Source: Burkholderiaceae bacterium (GTDB taxonomy: Bacteria; Pseudomonadota; Gammaproteobacteria; Burkholderiales; Burkholderiaceae_D). From it: a DNA stretch of 10,349 nucleotides. The stretch spans positions 1-10,349 of the forward strand of contig JAIELO010000049.1 in assembly GCA_019752915.1 (NCBI GenBank), given 5' to 3'. The notes under the pieces were generated by a model that worked only from the letters and a program-made list of their open reading frames with translations, was not told the origin of the DNA and made no database searches. This document shows, piece after piece, positions 1-6,701 of the stretch. The stretch's first letter is position 1; each line of letters opens with the position of its first letter. The position numbers and the translations under genes are program-made.

Positions 1-1040
1 ACTACCACGCGCGGGCTGCCCGCTGCCATCTGGCCGATCACGGCAGCGTGCTCGAAGCCTTCTTTGCGGAACAGCGCCAGAACCTGTTCGGCGCTGGCCG
101 GATCGCAGGACACCAGCAGGCCGCCGGAAGTTTGCGGGTCGGTCAGCAGCATGTGCTGGGCGGTGCTGATGCCGGGCGCCAGTTCGACATCCTTGCCATA
201 GCCTTCCCAGTTGCGGCCTGACGCGCCGGTAAAGTAGCCATCGTGCGCCAGCTGTTCCACGCCCGGCAGAAGGGGAATGTCGGCCATTTTCAACTGCGCC
301 GTCAGTCCGGCGCCACGTGCCAGTTCCAGCAGGTGGCCGAGCAGACCGAAGCCCGTCACGTCGGTCATGGCATGCACACCGCTTAACTCTGCCAGCGCCT
401 TCCCCGGCTTATTCAGCTTGGTGGTGTTGGCGATCATGGCCTGATAGCCAGCCGCATCGAGCTGACCTTTTTTCAGAGCAGCCGACAGGACGCCCACGCC
501 CAGAGGTTTGCCAAGGATGAGTACATCGCCAGCGCGTGCATCGGCATTGCGCTTGACGCGCGAGGGATGCACCAGTCCCAGTACCACCAGCCCGTAGATC
601 GGTTCCACGGAATCGATGGTGTGGCCACCGGCGATCGGAATCCCGGCTTCGGCGCAGATCGACTCGCCACCCTTGATGATCAGACCAATAGTTTCGATCG
701 GCAGTTTGTTGATCGGCATGCCGACCAGTGCCAGCGCCATGATGGGCGTGCCGCCCATGGCGTACACGTCGGAGATGGCGTTGGTCGCTGCGATGCGGCC
801 AAAGTCATAGGGATCATCGACGATAGGCATAAAGAAATCGGTGGTGGCGATCAGTGCCTGCTCGTCGTTCAACTTGTAGACGGCAGCATCGTCCGAGGTT
901 TCGATACCGACCATGAGCTCTTTCGGCACCGGGAAGCCGCTGGAGTTTTTCAGAATTTCGGACAGCACGCCGGGGGCGATTTTGCAGCCGCAACCGCCGC
1001 CATGCGAGAACGAAGTCAGTCGGATAGTGTCATTGCTCAT
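1..1040 (-). CDS. selD: Selenide, water dikinase (selenophosphate synthetase), 3' end off the window
   Basis: Makes monoselenophosphate from selenide and ATP, the activated selenium donor for selenocysteine, 2-selenouridine in tRNA, or selenoneine (where the homologue is called SenC). The reading frame starts at the ATG at 1040-1038 with an AAGGA ribosome site at 1052-1048, 7 nt upstream. 346 residues are visible against about 347 in E. coli SelD, so only a few C-terminal residues are missing beyond base 1. The N-terminal glycine-rich loop SHGGGCGCK carries Cys17 and Lys20 at the same positions as the catalytic pair of E. coli SelD; Cys17 is an ordinary TGC codon, not selenocysteine. Further family signatures are TTDFFMPIVDDP, FGRIAATNAISD, AMGG, GGHTID, MTDVTGFGLLGH and DPQTSGGLL. 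It is divergent from the SenA/EgtB-type gene, so a role in selenoneine synthesis is plausible. Whether it also serves selenoproteins or tRNA cannot be seen here. Confidence 0.96.
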   Translation of the reverse strand, partial: MSNDTIRLTSFSHGGGCGCKIAPGVLSEILKNSSGFPVPKELMVGIETSDDAAVYKLNDEQALIATTDFFMPIVDDPYDFGRIAATNAISDVYAMGGTPIMALALVGMPINKLPIETIGLIIKGGESICAEAGIPIAGGHTIDSVEPIYGLVVLGLVHPSRVKRNADARAGDVLILGKPLGVGVLSAALKKGQLDAAGYQAMIANTTKLNKPGKALAELSGVHAMTDVTGFGLLGHLLELARGAGLTAQLKMADIPLLPGVEQLAHDGYFTGASGRNWEGYGKDVELAPGISTAQHMLLTDPQTSGGLLVSCDPASAEQVLALFRKEGFEHAAVIGQMAAGSPRVV

Positions 1041-1078
1041 AGTGATTTCCTTAGTACGGATCGATACGTCCAGCGCTG

Positions 1079-1084
1079 ATTATC
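1079..1084 (-). promoter_or_regulatory. Possible -10 element for selD
   Basis: Reading the minus strand, GATAAT lies about 40 nt upstream of the selD ATG, a sensible leader length given the good ribosome site. No convincing -35 hexamer is found 16-18 bp further upstream, so the call is weak; the promoter may need an activator. Confidence 0.3.
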
Positions 1085-1100
1085 GCCCAAGTCCGCCAGA

Positions 1101-1125
1101 CGCGCACCTGCGCACTCGGTGCGCG
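1101..1125. repeat. Perfect 8-bp inverted repeat between divergent selD and senA
   Basis: CGCGCACC at 1101-1108 is the exact reverse complement of GGTGCGCG at 1118-1125, with a 9-base spacer. The left arm's GCGCAC core is also repeated directly at 1110-1115. It sits midway between the putative selD -10 and the senA -35, so it could be an operator acting on both genes. It has no T-run and is not a terminator. GC-rich sequence produces such repeats by chance fairly often, so the regulatory reading is tentative. Confidence 0.35.
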
Positions 1126-1150
1126 CTGTGGTAGCGGCGTCACGGGGCTG

Positions 1151-1178
1151 TTGTCACGTCGTGAAAAGACGCTACAAT
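1151..1178 (+). promoter_or_regulatory. Sigma-70-type promoter of senA, apparently giving a leaderless mRNA
   Basis: TTGTCA at 1151-1156 and TACAAT at 1173-1178 are separated by 16 bp; each hexamer is one base from consensus. Initiation about 7 nt after the -10 would fall at or next to A1185, the first base of the senA ATG. There is no purine-rich ribosome site between the -10 and the ATG. Both facts point to a leaderless or nearly leaderless transcript. Confidence 0.6.
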
Positions 1179-1184
1179 CGGCGC

Positions 1185-2387
1185 ATGTCGATCCAGCCGC
1201 CTACGTTCCGCATTGCCACTCCGCAGCAACTGGCGCAGGCCCTGCGTCAGGCGCGCAGCACCACGCTGGCCCGCTTCGATTGCTTCGCCGCCGAAGGTAT
1301 GGCGCAAGCGGGGCAGGTGCCGCAACTACGCATCGTCAACCCGCCTTTATGGGAGCTCGGGCATGTGGCCTGGGTGGCCGAATGGTTCATCTTGCGCAAT
1401 GCCAGTTCCAGTCATCCTGCCGACGCGCATGGCAACTGCCTGCTGACCCGCGGTGACGACTGGTTCGACGCTGCACTGGTGCCGCATGCACAGCGCTGGC
1501 CACTTGATCTACCCAGTCCCGGTGCACTGAAAACCTACTGCCACGAAGTACTCGACCGGGTGCTCGATAAACTGATGCGTGAGCCGGACGAGCATGCGTT
1601 GCTGTATCCCTACCGGCTGGCGCTCGCCCATGAAGACCTGCACGGTGAAGCTATGCTGGCCTCCTTGCAGGCACTCGGCCTGCCCGTACCCGAAGCGGCA
1701 ACACCGTTGCGTTATAGCGGCTACGCCCCGTCGGAGATTGGCTTCCCGGGCGGCAGTATCACCATCGGCAGCGCGCCCGGTAGCGGCTTTGTGTTCGATA
1801 ACGAACTGGCCTCGCACGTCTGCCGGGTGGCACCATTCCGCATCGATAGTACGCTGGTCAGCAATGCGCAGTTTGCCGATTTTGTCGACGATGGCGGCTA
1901 CGATCAGCGCCAGTTCTGGAGTCCTGCCGGCGCTGCATGGCTGATGCGTCAGGAGCGCTCGGCGCCGCGTTACTGGCAGCGCGATGGCGCCCAGTGGCGC
2001 TGCATGCGTTTCGGCCGCCTGACCACGCTGGCCGGTGCGGAACCGGTGCGTCACCTGAATCTCTACGAAGCGCAGGCCTATTGTGCGTGGGCTGGACGCC
2101 GTCTGCCTACCGAAATCGAGTGGGAATACGCGGCACGCTCAGGTCATCCGGCCTTCCGCTGGGGCCAGTTGTGGGAATGGACTGCCTCGCCCTTCGAGCC
2201 TTATGCCGGTTTTCTGCCCGGGCCGGACCGGGCATATTCGGCGCCGTGTTTCACCAGTCATCAGGTGCTACGTGGCGCTTCCTTTGCCACCCCGCAGCGC
2301 CTGCACGCTGCACAGTTCCGCTTTTTCCATTTACCGGAGCGCGATGACTTGTTTGCCGGCTTGCGTACTTGCGCATGGCCGGGGTGA
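1185..2387 (+). CDS. senA: EgtB-like non-haem iron enzyme, probable selenoneine synthase SenA
   Basis: A 400-residue protein with a DinB-like N-terminal domain (about residues 20-165) and a formylglycine-generating-enzyme-type C-terminal domain (about 175-400), the architecture of EgtB, OvoA and SenA sulfoxide/selenoxide synthases. The likely iron triad is His60 (in LWELGHVAW) plus His149 and His153 (in HEDLH). C-terminal signatures are AGRRLPTEIEWEYAA, LWEWTASPF, LRGASFAT and FAGLRTCA. In the SenA role it would join a selenosugar to hercynine through an oxidative C-Se bond, giving selenoneine after cleavage. SenA is preferred over EgtB because a selenophosphate synthetase gene is its divergent neighbour and no egtD is seen; the overall sequence also fits the Burkholderiales SenA-like group as I remember it. 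The start at 1185 is favoured over the in-frame upstream ATG at 1119 because the promoter -10 lies at 1173-1178. Oddity: RFFHLPERDD near the C-terminus, where relatives commonly have RNFY. EgtB in an ergothioneine pathway is the main alternative. Confidence 0.72.
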   Translation: MSIQPPTFRIATPQQLAQALRQARSTTLARFDCFAAEGMAQAGQVPQLRIVNPPLWELGHVAWVAEWFILRNASSSHPADAHGNCLLTRGDDWFDAALVPHAQRWPLDLPSPGALKTYCHEVLDRVLDKLMREPDEHALLYPYRLALAHEDLHGEAMLASLQALGLPVPEAATPLRYSGYAPSEIGFPGGSITIGSAPGSGFVFDNELASHVCRVAPFRIDSTLVSNAQFADFVDDGGYDQRQFWSPAGAAWLMRQERSAPRYWQRDGAQWRCMRFGRLTTLAGAEPVRHLNLYEAQAYCAWAGRRLPTEIEWEYAARSGHPAFRWGQLWEWTASPFEPYAGFLPGPDRAYSAPCFTSHQVLRGASFATPQRLHAAQFRFFHLPERDDLFAGLRTCAWPG

Positions 2388-2494
2388 GTAGGCCTTATTC
2401 GGCTGCGCCGATCCAACCACAGAAGTAAACAATAAGAACGCCTTTTGGCGCTCGCTCTGCTATTCTTTTCTTTTCAAGTGAAGAGGGCGACCCC

Positions 2495-3790
2495 ATGAAT
2501 TTCAAGCATCTCCTGATGTCCGCCGCAGTACTGGGTGCCATGAGCACCACCGTAGTTGCCACGGCTGCTGCCGATAATGGCAAAGTTGTGGTGATCCGTG
2601 CCGGTAAGCTGGTCGATGTCGTCGCCGGCACGGTACTGAAGGATCAGCTGATCGTGATTAACGGTGAGCGCATTAGTGCGGTGGGGCCGAGTGCCAGCAC
2701 CAAAGTGCCAGCCGGTGCGCAGGTGATCGATCTGTCCGGCCAGACTGTGATGCCAGGTCTGATCGATATGCACACGCACCTGACCAATGATGCCAAACTG
2801 GGTGGCTACAATGCACTGGGTGTCTCGGATACCCGCGCCGCGCTGTATGGCGTGCGCGCTGCCCGTCTGACGCTGGACGCCGGTTTCACTTCGGTGCGTA
2901 ACGTCGGCGCTGGTGGTTTTGGCGATGTGGCACTGCGTGACGCAATCAATGATGGCGATTTTATCGGCCCGCGCATGCGCACTTCCGCGTATGCAATCGG
3001 GATTCAGGGCGGTCACTGCGATGAAAACATGCTGCCGCCGGATATGAAGTTTGTCGGTCGCGGTGTGGCCGATGGCCCTTGGGAAGCGCGTGCCCGGGTG
3101 CGCGAGATGGTCAAATACGGCGCCGATGTGATCAAAATCTGCGCCTCCGGTGGCGTGCTGTCCAAAGGCGACGAGCCGGGTGCGCAACAGTACACGCTCG
3201 AAGAGATGCAGGCCATCGTCAGCGAATCTCACAAACTGGGCCGCAAGGTGGCAGCGCACGCGCACGGCACCAGCAGCATCCGTGACGCGATCATTGCCGG
3301 TGTCGATTCGATCGAACACGCCAGCCTGATTGACGAGGAGGGCATCCGTCTGGCGCGCGAGAAGGGCGTCTATCTGGTGATGGACATCTACAACGACGAT
3401 TACATTCTGCAAGAAGGCGAGAAGGCTGGCATGCTGCCAGAGTCGATCGCCAAGGAAAAAGTCATCGGTCAGCTGCAGCGCGATAACTTCCGTAAAGCCT
3501 TTGCCGGTGGTGCGAAAATGGCCTTCGGTTCGGATTCCGGTGTCTACCCGCACGGTGACAATGGCAAGCAGTTTGCCTATATGGTCAAGTATGGCATGAC
3601 GCCGATGCAGGCGATCCAGTCGGCGACTATCAATGCGGCCGATCTGATGGGCTGGAAAGATAGCGTCGGCTCGCTCAGTGCCGGCAAATTTGCCGACATC
3701 GTCGCCGTGAAAGGCGATCCGACCGAGAGCGTGAACGAGCTGACCAAAATCAGCTTCGTCATGAAGGGTGGGGCAGTGATCCGCCGTTAA
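2495..3790 (+). CDS. Exported metal-dependent amidohydrolase (imidazolonepropionase/prolidase-like)
   Basis: A 431-residue amidohydrolase-superfamily enzyme. The start follows an AGAGGG ribosome site at 2482-2487, 7 nt upstream. Residues 1-26 form a signal peptide (Lys4, hydrophobic core, Ala-rich end TAAA before Asp27), so the mature protein is probably periplasmic. All metal-site motifs are present in order: His93-x-His95 in GLIDMHTHL, Lys214 in DVIKICASGG (the lysine that is carboxylated in binuclear members), His255 in AAHAHG, His275 in SIEHA and Asp347 in FGSDSG. The motif set resembles the group that includes bacterial Xaa-Pro and Xaa-Arg/Lys dipeptidases and imidazolonepropionase-related enzymes. 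A periplasmic dipeptidase or acylated-amino-acid hydrolase is the best guess; the exact substrate cannot be read from sequence. It follows senA on the same strand after a 107-bp gap with no clear terminator or promoter, so co-transcription is possible but unproven. Confidence 0.88.
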   Translation: MNFKHLLMSAAVLGAMSTTVVATAAADNGKVVVIRAGKLVDVVAGTVLKDQLIVINGERISAVGPSASTKVPAGAQVIDLSGQTVMPGLIDMHTHLTNDAKLGGYNALGVSDTRAALYGVRAARLTLDAGFTSVRNVGAGGFGDVALRDAINDGDFIGPRMRTSAYAIGIQGGHCDENMLPPDMKFVGRGVADGPWEARARVREMVKYGADVIKICASGGVLSKGDEPGAQQYTLEEMQAIVSESHKLGRKVAAHAHGTSSIRDAIIAGVDSIEHASLIDEEGIRLAREKGVYLVMDIYNDDYILQEGEKAGMLPESIAKEKVIGQLQRDNFRKAFAGGAKMAFGSDSGVYPHGDNGKQFAYMVKYGMTPMQAIQSATINAADLMGWKDSVGSLSAGKFADIVAVKGDPTESVNELTKISFVMKGGAVIRR

Positions 3791-3926
3791 GGCATTGCTG
3801 GTGAGCGGCGGCCTGTCCGGTCATCGCTCTGGCTCGCAGGGTCATGCTGTTGTGGTGCAGACGGTATAGGGTGCAAGCTGCTTTTCTATATACTTTTTGC
3901 TTTCAGATAGCGCACTGTGAGCCAGT

Positions 3927-5312
3927 ATGAGTTTCCCTGCATTGCCCCGCCAGTGGGCCGGTTTGCGCGCGCAAGGTCCGGCCGGTCTGCTCGCCTATCC
4001 ACTTCTGCCGCTACTGTCGCTAATGCTGGCAGCGATGCTGGGGGGCTGCGGTGGCGGTGGCGGTTCCGCTTCATCCTCTTCCCCGAATTCCCAGACCAGT
4101 TCCGGCGGCGATAGCACCAGCCTGACCACACCCGCCAGCACCATCTCCATCACGGCGGGCAGTCCGGCGCTGGTCACGCTTGCCGGTGGCGCAGCGCTGC
4201 AGGGGCTGGGCGAAGCACTGGTGGTGGGCGAGCATGTGATGGTGCTGTCGGCCTCCGATGCGGAAATCACCCTGAACAAGAAAATCGTTCACCCGCGCAC
4301 CCGACTGAGTGTGCTGGATAAGAATGGCGCACTGATTTCCAGCGTCGACTACGGCTTTAAACTGGCCGATGGCTATGTGGGCGAGTGGCTGCTGCTGCCG
4401 TCGACGGATGGTTTTGTGATGCTGCAGGCCGGCCCTGGCACGCGCATGCTGCAATTCGATGCACAGGCCCGGCAGATCGGCGCTGCGCTGGATCTCTATC
4501 CCACGGTCGCTGCCAGTTCCACTACCGAACTGGCAGCAGCGGAAAATGCCGCTGCCGTGGATGGCAATGGTTTCTGGCTGGCGACCACCTTCTCGCTGCT
4601 GCCGATCAATGACAAAACCCAGTATCTGCTCAAGCTGTGCAAATACGACTTCACTGGCCGTCAGCTGACGCCACCGTTCCAGATCGCCTCGTCGGCCGTG
4701 CGTCCTCGTGTTGCAACCTCGGACGGCACGGTGCTGACCACATGGCTTGATGGTTCTACCGCCATGCTGGCAATGTGGCCGCGCGGGCTGGGTGCGCCGG
4801 TGGTGCGTTCGCTTGGCACCAGTGGCGCGGAACCACAGCCGGTAGCACTCGATAGCAAAGGGAAGATGGGCGCGATCTGGAATGGCAAGGCCAGCTTCAC
4901 CAGTCCGGGCGGGGTGCTCGGTGTCGCGCTGGATAAATCCGGCGTGGCCGTGCTGCCGACCGGGCGTACCGAACTGGGACTGGAGATTCTGTCGACGCAG
5001 TGGGCTGCCTCAGGGCGCGCACCCACCATCGATGCACGCCAATTGCAAGGCAGATTGCTGCTGGCCGATGTGGGTGTCGGCACTTACAGCAGTGGCGATC
5101 CGCAGGGGGATGTCATCGTCGTGGCCGACTATGGTATCGGCACTGCCGCCCTGTCGGCACAGAAGTCCACCATTCAGCGCATGCGTCTGTATGGCGGCAG
5201 TCTGACGATGGGAAATTTCCCGGTGCTGCGCCAGCTGATCTTCGCCGACCATACCTTACTGCTAGTCGGCGACGAATATCATCTGGAAGCGTTCCGTATC
5301 ACCCGCCAGTAA
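3927..5312 (+). CDS. Putative lipoprotein of unknown function
   Basis: A 461-residue protein I do not recognise. Residues 20-40 are hydrophobic and end in the lipobox LGGC with Cys41 as the probable lipidated residue. A GGGGGS and Ser-rich linker to about residue 65 follows, the usual tether of outer-membrane lipoproteins in Burkholderiales. The rest is rich in short beta-like stretches with Gly/Asp turns (for example DGFVMLQAG, NGFWLATTF, DGTVLTTWLDGS), suggesting a beta-propeller or similar beta fold; that is inference only. The N-terminal region before the hydrophobic core is long (about 20 residues), and the ribosome site before the ATG is poor, so the true start may differ. A TATACT -10-like hexamer lies at 3889-3894 without a clear -35. 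It follows the amidohydrolase on the same strand after 136 bp, which otherwise hold nothing recognisable. It converges on the malic enzyme gene. Confidence 0.75.
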   Translation: MSFPALPRQWAGLRAQGPAGLLAYPLLPLLSLMLAAMLGGCGGGGGSASSSSPNSQTSSGGDSTSLTTPASTISITAGSPALVTLAGGAALQGLGEALVVGEHVMVLSASDAEITLNKKIVHPRTRLSVLDKNGALISSVDYGFKLADGYVGEWLLLPSTDGFVMLQAGPGTRMLQFDAQARQIGAALDLYPTVAASSTTELAAAENAAAVDGNGFWLATTFSLLPINDKTQYLLKLCKYDFTGRQLTPPFQIASSAVRPRVATSDGTVLTTWLDGSTAMLAMWPRGLGAPVVRSLGTSGAEPQPVALDSKGKMGAIWNGKASFTSPGGVLGVALDKSGVAVLPTGRTELGLEILSTQWAASGRAPTIDARQLQGRLLLADVGVGTYSSGDPQGDVIVVADYGIGTAALSAQKSTIQRMRLYGGSLTMGNFPVLRQLIFADHTLLLVGDEYHLEAFRITRQ

Positions 5313-5317
5313 ATCAG

Positions 5318-5353
5318 GCTAGCAAGCTAGCTCAGTTAGTCCGGTTCGCTAGC
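5318..5353. repeat. Three copies of GCTAGC in a convergent intergenic spacer
   Basis: The palindrome GCTAGC occurs at 5318-5323, 5326-5331 and 5348-5353, all in the 66-bp gap between the converging lipoprotein and malic enzyme genes. Any two copies can pair, giving 6-bp stems; the middle copy is embedded in the 8-bp palindrome AGCTAGCT (5325-5332). No T-run follows on either strand, so this is not a standard intrinsic terminator, though it may help stop the two converging transcripts. A separate 10-bp palindrome, GTAGTACTAC, lies at 5365-5374, just downstream of the malic enzyme stop. Confidence 0.55.
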
Positions 5354-5378
5354 GGGTGTGGTAGGTAGTACTACGCCC

Positions 5379-6611
5379 TTAGAGCAGGTTTTCGGCCAGA
5401 TCTTTCAGGTCTTCGGCATATACCTGTTCGTCGAGCTGCTTGCGTGCCACACCGCTGCGGAAGGCGGCGCTGGCGATCTTCGGCGTCACGCCGGAGAGCA
5501 GGCGCGGATCGAGCAGACCCGGTACCACATAATCTTTGCCGAAGCGGGCATCGCTGCGCGCCATCTCGGCCAGCGCGATTACGCAGGCACGTTTCATTTC
5601 CAGATTGATGGTCGAAGCACCGCTATCGAGCGCCGCGCGGAACAGATAAGGGAAGCACAGCGCGTTATTGATCTGGTTCGGATAGTCGGAACGACCGGTG
5701 GCAATGATGGCGTCCGGTGCCGCTTCGCGTACCAGTTCCGGGCGCAGTTCCGGTTCCGGATTGGCCAGCGTGAACACGATAGGCTGTGCCTTCATCTGTT
5801 CGACATCGCGTGGCGACAGCACGCCCGGGCCGGAAACGCCGAGGAACACGTCGGCAGCGACGATCACCTGCGACAGCGTGGTTGCATCGGTATCCTGTGC
5901 CCAGACGGCTTTTTCACCATCCAGTTGGCGGCGGTTAGTCAGCACGCCCTTGCTGTCGCAAACAAAGATATTCTCGCGCCGTGCACCCAGATCAAGCAGC
6001 AAATCGAGGCAGGCCATGGCAGCGGCGCCAGCACCGGAGCAGACAATTTTCACGGTGGCGATGTCGCGGCCACTGAGTTCGATCGCGTTCAGCATGCCGG
6101 CACCCACCACAATCGCAGTACCGTGCTGGTCGTCATGGAACACCGGGATCGACAGGCGCTCGCGCAGTTTGCGTTCGATATAGAAGCATTCCGGCGCCTT
6201 GATGTCTTCCAGATTGATGCCACCGAAAGTGGGATGCAGGGCGGCGATAATCTCCACCAGCTTATCCGGATCGGTCTCGTCGATCTCGATGTCGAAGGCG
6301 TCAATGCCGGCGAACTTCTTGAACAGCACGACTTTGCCTTCCATGACCGGCTTGCCGGCCAGCGCGCCGATATTGCCGAGGCCTAGCACTGCACTACCGT
6401 TGGTGATCACGCCTACCAGATTGCCTTTGGCGGTGTACTCGTAAGCGCGTGCCGGTTCGCGCTGGATCTCCAGACACGGTGCTGCCACGCCGGGCGAATA
6501 CGCCAGTGCCAGATCTTCCTGAGTCGCGACACTCTTGGTCACTTCAATCGCGATTTTTCCTGCGTTGCCCTGACGGTGGTAGGCCAGCGCTTTCTGTTCG
6601 ATGGTGCTCAT
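5379..6611 (-). CDS. maeB: Malic enzyme, short form without phosphotransacetylase-like domain
   Basis: Oxidatively decarboxylates malate to pyruvate with reduction of NAD(P). The 410-residue protein matches the N-terminal catalytic half of E. coli MaeB almost motif for motif. It has [16 protein letters not shown] with the probable catalytic Tyr38, [32 protein letters not shown] with Lys93 as the likely catalytic lysine, and [11 protein letters not shown] with the metal ligands Glu135 and Asp136. Asp161 lies in FHDDQHGTA, the Rossmann loop GAGAAA is at 193-198, and [12 protein letters not shown] follows. E. coli MaeB and most proteobacterial homologues are about 760 residues because of a C-terminal phosphotransacetylase-like regulatory domain; here the protein ends where that domain would begin. 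The ribosome site AAGGG (6621-6617) lies 5 nt from the ATG. It is downstream of glutamate dehydrogenase on the same strand but behind a strong terminator, so it probably has its own promoter, which I could not identify. Cofactor preference is not decided by the sequence. Confidence 0.93.
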   Translation of the reverse strand: MSTIEQKALAYHRQGNAGKIAIEVTKSVATQEDLALAYSPGVAAPCLEIQREPARAYEYTAKGNLVGVITNGSAVLGLGNIGALAGKPVMEGKVVLFKKFAGIDAFDIEIDETDPDKLVEIIAALHPTFGGINLEDIKAPECFYIERKLRERLSIPVFHDDQHGTAIVVGAGMLNAIELSGRDIATVKIVCSGAGAAAMACLDLLLDLGARRENIFVCDSKGVLTNRRQLDGEKAVWAQDTDATTLSQVIVAADVFLGVSGPGVLSPRDVEQMKAQPIVFTLANPEPELRPELVREAAPDAIIATGRSDYPNQINNALCFPYLFRAALDSGASTINLEMKRACVIALAEMARSDARFGKDYVVPGLLDPRLLSGVTPKIASAAFRSGVARKQLDEQVYAEDLKDLAENLL

Positions 6612-6643
6612 GGTTTCCCTTGAATTCGTTCTGCACTACATGT

Positions 6644-6679
6644 AAAAAACGCCTGCACGGGCCGAAGCCGGTGCAGGCG
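6644..6679 (-). terminator. Intrinsic terminator of the glutamate dehydrogenase gene
   Basis: CGCCTGCAC (6650-6658) pairs with GTGCAGGCG (6671-6679), followed inward by one G/G mismatch and GGC/GCC around a CGAA loop. Read on the minus strand the hairpin is followed at once by six T (complement of A at 6644-6649). It begins 22 nt after the glutamate dehydrogenase stop. Stem strength, placement and T-run all fit a rho-independent terminator. Confidence 0.9.
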
Positions 6680-6701
6680 CAAACTGCTGGGGATCAGTAA
6701 A

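Noticed and set aside
1119..1184. In-frame upstream ATG adding 22 residues to the SenA-like protein
   Set aside because: The predicted promoter -35 and -10 lie inside this stretch, and the extra residues have no family similarity.
2439..2450. Hairpin CGCC-TTTT-GGCG after senA as a terminator
   Set aside because: The stem is only 4 bp and no T-run follows directly; the pyrimidine-rich stretch begins more than 10 bases later.
2474..3553. Long open frame on the minus strand, opposite the amidohydrolase
   Set aside because: It mirrors the codon bias of the real plus-strand gene, which has a signal peptide, ribosome site and full metal motifs; the antisense protein has no recognisable domain.
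5325..5350. tRNA-like string (AGCTCAGTTAG resembling a D-arm, then GGTTCG resembling a T-loop)
   Set aside because: Only about 26 bases with no acceptor, anticodon arm or correct spacing; similarity is most likely chance.
5358..6386. Long plus-strand open frame opposite the malic enzyme
   Set aside because: The minus-strand frame is an unmistakable malic enzyme; the opposite frame is a GC-rich shadow.
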